Source: Planctomycetaceae bacterium (GTDB taxonomy: Bacteria; Planctomycetota; Planctomycetia; Planctomycetales; Planctomycetaceae). Taken from it: DNA of 7,396 nt. Positions 1-6,718 of the stretch are shown here, piece after piece. The notes beneath the pieces were generated by a model. The model worked only from the letters and a program-made list of their open reading frames with translations. It was not told the origin of the DNA and did not search any database. The translations under genes were made by a program, and so were the position numbers. The stretch is from NCBI GenBank assembly GCA_015487825.1, contig WFOZ01000887.1:1-7396 (forward strand). The letters run 5' to 3'. How positions within the stretch are numbered: the stretch's first letter is position 1; every line of letters starts with the position of its first letter.

Positions 1-165
1 GTTGTCTTGCCCAAGCGTTGGATCGTTGAGCGTACCTTTGCCTGGCTCGGACGCTATCGACGACACAGTAAAGATTACGAAAAAACAACCGAGTCAAGCG
101 AAGCGTTGACTTACATTGCAATGATTGCATTAATGTCAAAGCGGCTCGCCATCATGAAGAATTGA
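1..165 (+). CDS. IS5-family transposase, C-terminal fragment (cut by window edge)
   Basis: The reading frame is open from the first base and ends in TGA at 163-165, giving 54 residues. The fragment starts [20 protein letters not shown] and continues with a basic and then hydrophobic tail ending SKRLAIMKN. The R-x3-E arrangement followed by RTFAWL is the C-terminal signature of IS5-family DDE transposases (IS1031/IS427-like groups). The glutamate in WIVERT would be the last acidic catalytic residue, part of the RNase H-like fold that cuts and joins transposon ends. The N-terminal part with the two aspartates lies upstream of the window, so I cannot tell whether the element is intact. The frame shows no stop or shift and the natural C-terminus is present. 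The family call is firm; the subgroup is not. Confidence 0.85.
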   Translation, partial: VVLPKRWIVERTFAWLGRYRRHSKDYEKTTESSEALTYIAMIALMSKRLAIMKN

Positions 166-166
166 T

Positions 167-183
167 TTTTAAAACACCTTCTG
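167..183. other. Possible right inverted end of the IS5-type element
   Basis: Immediately after the transposase stop there is a T-then-A-rich stretch reading TTTTTAAAACACCTTCT. IS5-family terminal repeats often combine an outer pyrimidine/purine block with an inner run of A or T, and they lie this close to the transposase stop. Without the left end no repeat can be confirmed, so this is inference from position and composition. Confidence 0.25.
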
Positions 184-210
184 AGATTTCGTAAGTTCAG
201 CCATCTTTAA

Positions 211-233
211 TTGCTCTTCACCTGAAAGAGCAA
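211..233. other. Hairpin between the IS fragment and the EEP gene
   Basis: TTGCTCTT (211-218) and AAGAGCAA (226-233) form a perfect 8-bp stem around a 7-base loop. It lies about 110 bases past the stop of the minus-strand EEP gene and about 45 bases past the transposase stop. On the minus strand the stem is followed only by TTAAAG and on the plus strand by AATGAAC, so neither side has a proper T-run. It may be a weak terminator or a chance palindrome. Apart from this hairpin I see no gene or site in 184-345. Confidence 0.3.
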
Positions 234-345
234 AATGAACTCCACGGCACGCCATTTCAAAATCCTCTCATGGAAAGTGTTCAAACTGCATGTGACAACA
301 GTAATTACTGCCCTTTACGCTTTAACTTAGCGCACATAGCCACGA

Positions 346-1311
346 CTATTCGAAATGAAATTCTGAAATCACCGCACTGTGATCAGATGCATTCGACCAA
401 ACGGTGTGACAACAATCAAATCGTATATGGTCGTTGCCCCAGATTTGATCAAGCACCAAAACGGGAAGAACCCAGGGCCATGTGGGAGAATATCCCTGCC
501 CTGCAACTTCAAAAGCATTTATACTTTGACGATGAAGCGGTTGAAATAATGGCGATTCGCTGGGAGTGTTGAAATCGCCTGCGATGAGTACCGGTTGAGC
601 CTGTCGAGTCTTCAGTAAATTGGCCAGATCTCGGATTGATTCTCCTCGCGGCAAATCGGGTCGACCGTGAATGTCGACCACCATCGTTGTCAGCGAATGA
701 CCATCGAGGATGAGATCGACTTCGCGAACCTGACCTTGCCTTCCAATTTTTCTGGCTCGCACCGCAGTCGAGTTGCCTTTGGTCAACAGCACCATTTCTC
801 CTCCCAGAAAAGAAATGTCATAACCAGGAACGTGCTTTTTCCAAAAAGCACGCATTTCTTCGGACGGGGCCCCGGCTTCAACCAGCGCGATGATATCTGC
901 CTGATGCCTGTTAATTTCCTCGGCAATGTTTTCCCATCCGTGCCGACCGTGGCAGATATTCCAAAGCAACAAATGGTAAGTTTTATGTTGCCGGGCTGAA
1001 TCTGTCTGTTGCACGGAAAACACCTGATGAGACCCCGCACAGTGAGCGACAACGACAGCCAGCATGCCCCAGGTTGCAGCCAGGCGATACTTGCGAATTG
1101 CGCCTGCAAGAAACATCAGCAGGCCCGCAGAGAGGAACAACAAAACCCCCGGCGAGACATAATAGAGTACCGTCACAAAAGAAAAAGGGCTTAAATCACG
1201 AACGCTCAGGCGGACCAGAGCAGCTGCAATCCATAACAGTACCGCTACGCAGTAAAGAATCCTGAACCTTGAAGCAATGGTTTGACAAAAATGGGATTGA
1301 CGAGAACTCAT
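346..1311 (-). CDS. Membrane-anchored endonuclease/exonuclease/phosphatase (EEP) family protein
   Basis: This 321-residue protein combines an N-terminal membrane part with a C-terminal EEP (DNase I-like) metal-dependent phosphoesterase. Three hydrophobic helices are visible at about residues 16-35, 43-70 and 76-93, then a linker. The catalytic motifs follow in the expected order: LLWNICHG with N118, IALVEAG with E145, VVDIHGRP with D213 and H215, IAGDFN with D246 and N248, LDQIW with D288, and SDH with D310 and H311. Nothing essential seems missing. Family members cleave phosphodiester bonds in nucleic acids, lipids or other phosphorylated substrates; the substrate here cannot be read. The layout resembles YafD-like proteins, with the enzyme probably facing away from the cytoplasm. 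The ATG at 1309-1311 has no good ribosome binding site, but the frame is clear and starts just before the first helix. A 254-base gap separates it from the DUF1501 gene, so it is probably transcribed on its own. Confidence 0.9.
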   Translation of the reverse strand: MSSRQSHFCQTIASRFRILYCVAVLLWIAAALVRLSVRDLSPFSFVTVLYYVSPGVLLFLSAGLLMFLAGAIRKYRLAATWGMLAVVVAHCAGSHQVFSVQQTDSARQHKTYHLLLWNICHGRHGWENIAEEINRHQADIIALVEAGAPSEEMRAFWKKHVPGYDISFLGGEMVLLTKGNSTAVRARKIGRQGQVREVDLILDGHSLTTMVVDIHGRPDLPRGESIRDLANLLKTRQAQPVLIAGDFNTPSESPLFQPLHRQSINAFEVAGQGYSPTWPWVLPVLVLDQIWGNDHIRFDCCHTVWSNASDHSAVISEFHFE

Positions 1312-1376
1312 ACCAGAACCGAACGTCTTAATAAAACAACAGACCGATAAAATGAAATCGAGCCCTCATGCGGCTG

Positions 1377-1395
1377 ACAACAAATCGATTGTTGT
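1377..1395. other. Inverted repeat upstream of the EEP gene
   Basis: ACAACAA (1377-1383) and TTGTTGT (1389-1395) are perfect complements around five bases containing part of an ATCGAT palindrome. It lies 66 bases before the EEP start codon. Its low GC content and near-symmetry suit a regulator binding site better than a terminator, but no regulator is known and chance is possible. Confidence 0.25.
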
Positions 1396-1468
1396 ACCAT
1401 ACGGAGTTTAATACTACGTAGACGACGTCCGATGTCGCTGCGACAACATTGGTGAAGCGAAACGCCGG

Positions 1469-1492
1469 TTTTGAGCGCCAACGGCCTCAAAA
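1469..1492. other. Hairpin between the DUF1501 gene and the EEP gene
   Basis: TTTTGAG (1469-1475) pairs with CTCAAAA (1486-1492). Inside, GCC (1477-1479) pairs with GGC (1483-1485) around an AAC loop, leaving one bulged C at 1476. It starts about 75 bases beyond the DUF1501 stop and is transcribed with that mRNA. The A/T bases sit inside the stem and no T-run follows, so it is not a classic intrinsic terminator. It may instead protect the 3' end of the DUF1501 message. The remainder of the 1312-1565 gap shows no gene; a 63-codon frame there was rejected. Confidence 0.35.
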
Positions 1493-1565
1493 ATTGCAAA
1501 TTCCCTCACCTGATATTCATCGACATCAGATGAAATCTGCTTCAATATTAACCGAACATTACCAG

Positions 1566-2981
1566 TTATGCCAGAATTTCTGGTACTAATTTGCCTTCAA
1601 GATCGGTTAAACGGTACTCGCGACCGGAATACAGGAAGGTGAGCCGTTCATGATCGAACCCGAGCAAATGCATGATTGTTGCCTGCAAATCGTGGACATG
1701 CACCTTGTTTTCGACTGCCCGGAAGCCGAATTCGTCTGTCGCACCGTGAACGAATCCTCCTTTGACTCCCCCGCCGGCAAGCCATGTCGTAAATCCGTAA
1801 TGGTTGTGATCCCGCCCGTTGATCTTCCCGGCATTAGACCCTGCAGTTGGCAATTCGACAACAGGAGTGCGACCAAATTCGCCGCTGCAAATAATGAGAG
1901 TTTCATCAAGCAGTCCCCGTTGCTTTAAATCTTTAATAAGGGCAGCGATCGGCTGATCGCACTGCCCGGCCAATTTGCGATGTTGAATTTCGAGATCGTC
2001 GTGACTGTCCCACGGCTGCCCGGCTCCATGCCAAAGCTGCACAAAGCGGACACCTTTTTCCACAAGCTTACGGGCAATTAAACATTGCCGGGCATGGATT
2101 CCTTTGCCGTACATTTCCTGAATGTGCTTCGGTTCGCGAGTCGTATCGAAGACATCGGTCGCTTCCATCTGCATGCGGTAAGCCAGTTCAAAAGACTGAA
2201 TGCGCGATTCGAGCTGACCATCTTCCGCCCTGGGTGCGAAGTGCTTCTGATTCAGCTTTTGCATAAGATCGAGTTGCTTACGCTGCTTTGAATAAGGAAT
2301 TTTGGGATTGCGAATATTCTCGATCAGGTCTTCCACTTTAGTCGATTTGGTATCGATATGTGTCCCCTGATACGCACCGGGTAAAAAAGCGGAACGCCAG
2401 TTCGCAGATTCCGTAATAGGCATCCCGCCGGGGCACATTACAATAAAGCCGGGAAGATTCTGATTCTCTGTTCCAAGTCCGTAAGTAACCCAGGACCCCA
2501 TACTCGGACGCAGGGAACGGATTTCTCCACAGTTCATCATCATCAAAGAAGGTTCATGATTGGGAACATTAGTATGCATGGAACGGATGAAGCTCATCTC
2601 ATCCACACATTCCCCCAGGTGAGAAAATATCTCACTTACTTCGATGCCACTTTCACCATATTTTTTGAACTTAAATGGTGTATCCATCACCGAACCGGTT
2701 TTACGTTCGGTCCGAAAATTTCCACCTGCAAGAGATTTACCAGCCCATTTTTTCAGAGCAGGCTTGGGATCGAACGTATCAACCTGAGACGCACCACCGT
2801 TGAGAAAAATATGAATAACATGCTTTGCCTTGCCGGGAAAATGAGGCTGTTTGGGAGCCATCGGATTTTCAACCGCTCCGTGAGCCTGCTGATCCTGCAG
2901 CATCGTCGCCAGAGAAATCGCACCGAAGCCCATACCACATCGCTGGAGCATATTACGTCTGGAATAATGAATATCGTACAT
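1566..2981 (-). CDS. DUF1501 family protein with twin-arginine leader
   Basis: This 471-residue protein belongs to the DUF1501 family (Pfam PF07394), an alkaline phosphatase/sulfatase-like fold abundant in Planctomycetes and of unproven activity. The N-terminus carries SRRNMLQ (residues 7-13) followed by a weakly hydrophobic stretch to about residue 28, which fits a Tat export signal. Family landmarks appear in order: HVIHIFLNGGASQVDTFDPK (54-73), SMHTNVPNHEPS (134-145), the FVQLWHG...PWDSHDD region (313-329), CSGEFGRTP (365-373), GRDHNHYG (389-396) and a C-terminal HDLQATIMHLLG segment. The D and H residues in these blocks are the likely metal ligands. Length is normal for the family. The start is well supported: GAGGTG lies four bases before the ATG. 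It follows the PSCyt1/DUF1549/DUF1553 gene on the same strand after 143 bases, the usual partner order, so the two probably work together outside the cytoplasm. Confidence 0.95.
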   Translation of the reverse strand: MYDIHYSRRNMLQRCGMGFGAISLATMLQDQQAHGAVENPMAPKQPHFPGKAKHVIHIFLNGGASQVDTFDPKPALKKWAGKSLAGGNFRTERKTGSVMDTPFKFKKYGESGIEVSEIFSHLGECVDEMSFIRSMHTNVPNHEPSLMMMNCGEIRSLRPSMGSWVTYGLGTENQNLPGFIVMCPGGMPITESANWRSAFLPGAYQGTHIDTKSTKVEDLIENIRNPKIPYSKQRKQLDLMQKLNQKHFAPRAEDGQLESRIQSFELAYRMQMEATDVFDTTREPKHIQEMYGKGIHARQCLIARKLVEKGVRFVQLWHGAGQPWDSHDDLEIQHRKLAGQCDQPIAALIKDLKQRGLLDETLIICSGEFGRTPVVELPTAGSNAGKINGRDHNHYGFTTWLAGGGVKGGFVHGATDEFGFRAVENKVHVHDLQATIMHLLGFDHERLTFLYSGREYRLTDLEGKLVPEILA

Positions 2982-2985
2982 TTTT

Positions 2986-2991
2986 CACCTC
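2986..2991 (-). promoter_or_regulatory. Ribosome binding site of the DUF1501 gene
   Basis: On the minus strand GAGGTG lies four bases (AAAA) ahead of the ATG at 2979-2981. It is the clearest Shine-Dalgarno sequence in the window and fixes the start that keeps the complete Tat leader. Independent translation of this second gene is therefore likely even though the gene ahead ends 143 bases upstream. Confidence 0.75.
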
Positions 2992-3012
2992 TATATTACT
3001 AACAGTAAAAGC

Positions 3013-3029
3013 TTGCGAACGGGTCGCAA
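3013..3029. other. Short hairpin in the gap between the large gene and the DUF1501 gene
   Basis: TTGCGA (3013-3018) and TCGCAA (3024-3029) pair perfectly around a five-base loop. Read on the minus strand, the direction of the flanking genes, the stem is followed by GCTTTTACTG, a short T-rich tail. It could partly terminate or process the message between the two genes, lowering output of the downstream one. The tail is too short to call a strong terminator. Confidence 0.35.
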
Positions 3030-3074
3030 ATTTTAGAAATATGTCAGTTTGGCTACGGCTATCAGTATGAACCA

Positions 3075-3102
3075 GCCGTGCTGGGCCATGCCCCAGCCTA
3101 CG
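3075..3102. repeat. REP-like palindromic element
   Basis: GCTGGG (3080-3085) and CCCAGC (3092-3097) form a perfect GC-rich 6-bp stem around a CCATGC loop, flanked by CCGT on one side and CTACG on the other. From memory, short GTAGGCTGGG...CCCAGC palindromes of this kind are scattered between genes in several planctomycete genomes. Only one copy is in this window, so its repeat status rests on recollection. It lies between the last base of the large gene and the shorter hairpin, where it could stabilise the upstream message. Confidence 0.45.
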
Positions 3103-3124
3103 CAACTGATTCACCCGCAAATCA

Positions 3125-5878
3125 TCAATCAACAAACATAAACTCATTACTCAACAGCAACGCCTGTGCCAGTTGCTGCCAGGCGTTTTTATCTTCAGAT
3201 TCACTTTCAATAAATTCTTTACACCAGCGAGTTTCATCTTCGTCAGGATCGCGGCGATATATTTTTTGATACAACTGTTTGATGGCAGGGAGTTTTTTTT
3301 GTGTATCAACCGATTTGGTAATCGTTTCTGCCAGCGACATGACAAATGGAGAATTCATTGCGAACAGTGCCTGCTGCGGAACCGTTGTATGAGGTCTTTG
3401 AGAAACGCTGACACTTGGACTGGCGACATCAAAAGTTCGAAGTAGCTGCGAAACATTATTGCGATCAATAAAACCATAAACGGCTCTTCGATGAGTGGGA
3501 GAGTTTCCTTCCAATGGCTCGGCTCGACCGTTCAATTTAGTGTTTAACAGACCTGCACTGGAAAGCATCGCATCGCGCATCCCTTCGAAAGTCATCCGTT
3601 TGCGATTCATTCGCCAGACAAGACTGTTCTTGGGGTCTGCCTGCAAGCCCGCTTCATTTGCCAGGCTGCTTTGGCGATATGTTTCTGACAGGGCAATTTC
3701 CCGAATGAGCCATTTGATCGACCAGTTATGGGCAACAAATTCCGCAGAAAGATAATCGAGCAGTTCAGGATGCGTAGGAGGCTTGGTCCGCAAACCGAAA
3801 TCGCTTGCACTGGCAACAAGTGGTCTGCCGATCATCTGCATCCAGATTCGATTAACCAACACTCTGGCCGTGAGTGGATTATCAGGACTTGAAATGGCCT
3901 CAGCCAATCCCAGACGTCCGCTCGATTTTTCGCTGAACGGTTCTTTGCGAATATTCGAAAAAACTTCCAGAAACCGTCTGGGAACCTTCTCGCCACGTGC
4001 ACCTGGATTGCCACGTTTAAAGATTACAGGTGTGACCGGTTTCGGCTTATCGTTCAGCACCATCGCGCGAGGCGGGGAACCGGGTGATGTTGTCATCAAG
4101 GCAATAATCTTTTTTTCGAGATTACGATGGGCTGCCCGCTCTCTGTTATTAAAAACTCCAACCACATCATCCTGCGTATACGCCCCCGGTGTCCCTGTCG
4201 CTTCAAACGCCTGACGAATCTGTTGCCAGGCGGCTCGATCCGCTTCCGGTTTTTTCTGCAAATCAGTTAATGCCTCTCGAGACAGAGTTCCGTACAATTT
4301 CACCAGATCAAAAATATTTGCCGGTCTGTTTTTTTTCAGCCGTGAAACAAGAACATTGTTAGCGGCATACTTACCTTCTTCTACCTGCTTGAAAACCGTT
4401 TCAAGCAGATCGTTTGATTTGATTGCAAACTGTGCGTCTTTCAATTTAGAAAGCTGAACGAGTATTCCAAAGACAGGATCATCGGCTTTGCGTGCTACCA
4501 GATAACGAGCCCATTGATCTCGAACCCGATTTCGAATTTCGTACTTCCCTTCCGGTTTGTAGTCTCCTGTTTTATGACCGGTCTTTTTAACCAGTGCATG
4601 CAGATAATGTTCGAAATGAGAGCGTACTTCCTTGTTGATCGCAACTGCTGTTTTCTTATCGTATTCAACAACATCTTTTTTAAGTTTTTCGGTTTGCCGA
4701 AGATATTCAGCATGAGCTTTTTTGTCAGCCGGTTCCCCAATTTGTGGCAATTGTGACGGCTCAACAGAACTATCGAAAACGCCATACAACGAATAGTAAT
4801 CGGCCATGTTAATGGGATCATATTTATGATTGTGGCAACGGGCACACGCAATTGTTAACCCTTGTAAACCACGAATCGTCACATCGATCCGATCATCATA
4901 GATATCCGGTTTTCTGTTCAGAAATCGCGGCCCGACCGTTAAAAAACCGAGAGCAGCCAGTGCTTTGGGACTTCTTTTCTGAGGAAGCAAATCGGCTGCC
5001 AACTGTTCGCGAATAAACTGATCGTAAGGCAAATCTTCATTGAGGGATTCAATTACATAATCGCGGTAGGTGTAGGAAAACGGATACCGGCGTTCCTCCT
5101 GAAATACGTACCCTTTCGTATCAGCATAGCGAGCCAAATCGAGCCAGTAGCGCCCCCACTTTTGTCCGTAGGTAACAGATGCAAGTAATTTATCGACCTG
5201 CCCTGCGTAATTTTCTTTCGTGGGATTATTACTGAATCCTTCAAGCATTTCGTATTCTGCGGGAAGGCCTGTTATATCGTAAGACAGGCGACGTAGCAGC
5301 GTTCGTGAATCTGCGGGGGGTGATTGTTTCAGATTCGCCTGTTTCAGTTTGCGGGCGATGAAATGATCAATTGCATTACTGCTGCGATAACCTTCTGGAA
5401 GGTCAGGAATATTCGGTTTTCGAACAGGCAAAAAAGCCCAGTGAGTTTTGGCTTGCGTGAAGTAATCAACTTCTTCTTCGACAACATCTGACTCAGGCCA
5501 ATAGGCTCCCATTTCTATCCAGCGAGTAAGATTCGCAATATGCTCATCGGCTAACTTATCCTCTTCAGGAGGCATTTCCGAAGCCTCGTCAGAGTGACGA
5601 ATCGCAGCGATGATCATACTTTGTGTGGCATCACCAGGTACAATCGCCGGACCGGACTCGCCCCCTTTAATCATACTTTTTCGAGAATCGAGCCGAAGCT
5701 CTGCCCACTGTTTTTCTTTCCCGTGACAACTCTGGCATTTTTCGACAAGCACAGGTCGAACATGCTTTTCAAAAAAAGCTTCCTGTTCCGCTTTGGTCGG
5801 TTCCGCAGCATGCAGAATTAACGGTGTAATTACAGAAAACAAAAACGGTGTAAAAAGAGTGATAAATCGGGCGCACAT
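3125..5878 (-). CDS. Secreted PSCyt1-DUF1549-DUF1553 (planctomycete cytochrome C) protein
   Basis: Taken from the ATG at 5876-5878, the protein has 917 residues, typical for the family. It opens with a Sec-type signal (MCARFITLFTPFLFSVITPL, cleaved near HAA|EP at about 25). A PSCyt1-like domain follows at about 35-128, with the heme motif CQSCH (48-52) and a possible distal ligand in SEMPP (M102). DUF1549 (PSCyt2) spans about 168-370 and contains a second CxxCH, CARCH (345-349), followed by NHKYDP. A charged helical, probably coiled-coil stretch covers about 384-425. DUF1553 (PSD1) covers about 650-905, with the block beginning NPLTARVLVNRIW and SVSQRPHTTVPQQALFAMNS. The two CxxCH motifs suggest covalent heme and a redox role outside the cytoplasm; no reaction is established for this architecture. 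An upstream TTG at 5948-5950 would put 24 polar residues before the signal and is less likely. The only weak SD-like match is GGA about 9 bases before the ATG. The DUF1501 partner follows downstream. Confidence 0.95.
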   Translation of the reverse strand: MCARFITLFTPFLFSVITPLILHAAEPTKAEQEAFFEKHVRPVLVEKCQSCHGKEKQWAELRLDSRKSMIKGGESGPAIVPGDATQSMIIAAIRHSDEASEMPPEEDKLADEHIANLTRWIEMGAYWPESDVVEEEVDYFTQAKTHWAFLPVRKPNIPDLPEGYRSSNAIDHFIARKLKQANLKQSPPADSRTLLRRLSYDITGLPAEYEMLEGFSNNPTKENYAGQVDKLLASVTYGQKWGRYWLDLARYADTKGYVFQEERRYPFSYTYRDYVIESLNEDLPYDQFIREQLAADLLPQKRSPKALAALGFLTVGPRFLNRKPDIYDDRIDVTIRGLQGLTIACARCHNHKYDPINMADYYSLYGVFDSSVEPSQLPQIGEPADKKAHAEYLRQTEKLKKDVVEYDKKTAVAINKEVRSHFEHYLHALVKKTGHKTGDYKPEGKYEIRNRVRDQWARYLVARKADDPVFGILVQLSKLKDAQFAIKSNDLLETVFKQVEEGKYAANNVLVSRLKKNRPANIFDLVKLYGTLSREALTDLQKKPEADRAAWQQIRQAFEATGTPGAYTQDDVVGVFNNRERAAHRNLEKKIIALMTTSPGSPPRAMVLNDKPKPVTPVIFKRGNPGARGEKVPRRFLEVFSNIRKEPFSEKSSGRLGLAEAISSPDNPLTARVLVNRIWMQMIGRPLVASASDFGLRTKPPTHPELLDYLSAEFVAHNWSIKWLIREIALSETYRQSSLANEAGLQADPKNSLVWRMNRKRMTFEGMRDAMLSSAGLLNTKLNGRAEPLEGNSPTHRRAVYGFIDRNNVSQLLRTFDVASPSVSVSQRPHTTVPQQALFAMNSPFVMSLAETITKSVDTQKKLPAIKQLYQKIYRRDPDEDETRWCKEFIESESEDKNAWQQLAQALLLSNEFMFVD

Positions 5879-5936
5879 GATATTCGTCCGGTTCAGTTTT
5901 AAGAGGTAGGAAAGTATGCGGTTAAACGCGGAATGA

Positions 5937-5956
5937 GGGCAATCGTGCAATTGCCC
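5937..5956. promoter_or_regulatory. Palindrome in the divergent region (possible operator or leader hairpin)
   Basis: GGGCAAT (5937-5943) and ATTGCCC (5950-5956) are perfect 7-base complements around a six-base CGTGCA centre. The site lies 58 bases before the start of the large secreted-protein gene and about 160 bases before the divergent membrane-protein gene. It could bind a dimeric regulator or fold in the 5' leader of the minus-strand transcript. No regulator gene is nearby, so function is inferred from symmetry and position only. Confidence 0.35.
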
Positions 5957-6012
5957 ATCCTCCCATTTTATCGTCTCTTGAGGTAAAAAGGGAAGGGTAA
6001 AAGTTAAAAAAG

Positions 6013-6018
6013 TATAAT
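6013..6018 (+). promoter_or_regulatory. Candidate -10 box for the plus-strand membrane protein gene
   Basis: A perfect TATAAT sits in an AT-rich stretch about 100 bases ahead of the ATG at 6119. At a 17-base spacing the -35 position reads GGGAAG, which is poor, and TTGAGG (5978-5983) is too far away at 29 bases. There is no TG extension. Transcription starting near 6025 would give a leader of about 95 bases. I see no other convincing promoter, riboswitch or RNA gene in 5879-6118. Confidence 0.25.
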
Positions 6019-6118
6019 CCGAGCTTTATTCTAATAGCTACAGCCAGTATTACCCAGATAAATAAGATTTTTCAGGCTGGGTTCAATCTGCAAGTATCTA
6101 CAGTTATTATTGACGATT

Positions 6119-6718
6119 ATGACACAGAACGAAAAACCAATCATCGAACAGAACGCAGGTTGTTTCAACTTGCTGGAGAACGCAGTACTTGATTTAGACC
6201 AGGTGCGTGTAGGTTTGGCGAATGTTTGGGAGGAAACTTTTGAAGATAGCAATGCTGACCAGCAACGCGGCATCCGCGGGACAATCTGTGTGATGCATCC
6301 TGATTCTTCCAGAGATTTTGACCTGCGTGTCTCGACGGGAAGTGAAATATCAATTGCAGGCAAACAGTTTCGCGTCATCGACGTTTCTGAAGGTAAGCCA
6401 TACGGTTCATTAACGCTTGAACAAATGGAACGGACTGATTCAGGCCGCAACGAATTGCCGTGCAGTCCCAGTAATGTTCATGCCGCACCAAGTCTCAATG
6501 GAATCGATTATCTGCTGCCAATCCCTTTTCTCTGTTTGCCTTATGTTGCGAATTCTGCGACAGCGCGTGCGACACTGGCAGTCGTTTGTCTGCTGCTCTG
6601 GTTTATTCTCGTGCGACCGAACTGGCGTGGTGTGCAGGGATTTTACACAACAATTCTGTTGTTACTTCACTGCTTATTCTGGATGTTCATCGCGATTTGC
6701 AGAGGCTTGTTCGGCTAA
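6119..6718 (+). CDS. Unrecognised protein with C-terminal membrane helices
   Basis: I do not recognise this 199-residue protein. Residues 1-50 are acidic and polar. Residues 51-101 look like a small beta-rich module with alternating hydrophobics (GTICVMHP, FDLRVSTGSEISIAGKQFRV, then IDVSEGKPYGSLTLEQ). A polar linker follows to about 128. The C-terminus is hydrophobic: a proline-containing segment at about 129-145, a strong helix at 149-165, a basic loop (RPNWRG), and another helix at 174-194. This suggests a soluble N-terminal domain held at a membrane by two or three helices. The ATG at 6119 is preferred over an in-frame TTG three codons earlier; neither has a clear ribosome binding site. 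It is divergent from the large secreted-protein gene, and its last 45 bases overlap the convergent gene on the other strand. Function is unknown. The uninterrupted frame and coherent hydrophobic pattern argue that it is a real gene. Confidence 0.7.
   Translation: MTQNEKPIIEQNAGCFNLLENAVLDLDQVRVGLANVWEETFEDSNADQQRGIRGTICVMHPDSSRDFDLRVSTGSEISIAGKQFRVIDVSEGKPYGSLTLEQMERTDSGRNELPCSPSNVHAAPSLNGIDYLLPIPFLCLPYVANSATARATLAVVCLLLWFILVRPNWRGVQGFYTTILLLLHCLFWMFIAICRGLFG

Noticed and set aside
270..572. 100-codon plus-strand frame
   Set aside because: Mostly antisense to the 3' end of the EEP gene, with odd composition (many C, H, N) and no domain.
1308..1499. 63-codon minus-strand frame ending in an ATGA overlap with the EEP gene start
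   Set aside because: The overlap looks like translational coupling, but the product is rich in R, C, S and Q with no domain or ribosome binding site, and the frame runs straight through a hairpin. It is more likely intergenic noise.
2556..3002. 148-codon plus-strand frame opposite the DUF1501 gene
   Set aside because: It is antisense to a well-supported gene with a Tat leader, conserved blocks and a strong ribosome binding site; no domain is seen in the antisense product.
3783..4214. 143-codon plus-strand frame inside the large secreted-protein gene
   Set aside because: It lies wholly antisense to an intact multidomain frame and shows no independent domain or start signal.
5879..5950. 24-residue N-terminal extension of the large secreted protein from a TTG
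   Set aside because: It would bury the signal peptide behind polar residues and covers the divergent-region palindrome; the ATG at 5876-5878 gives a normal Sec signal.
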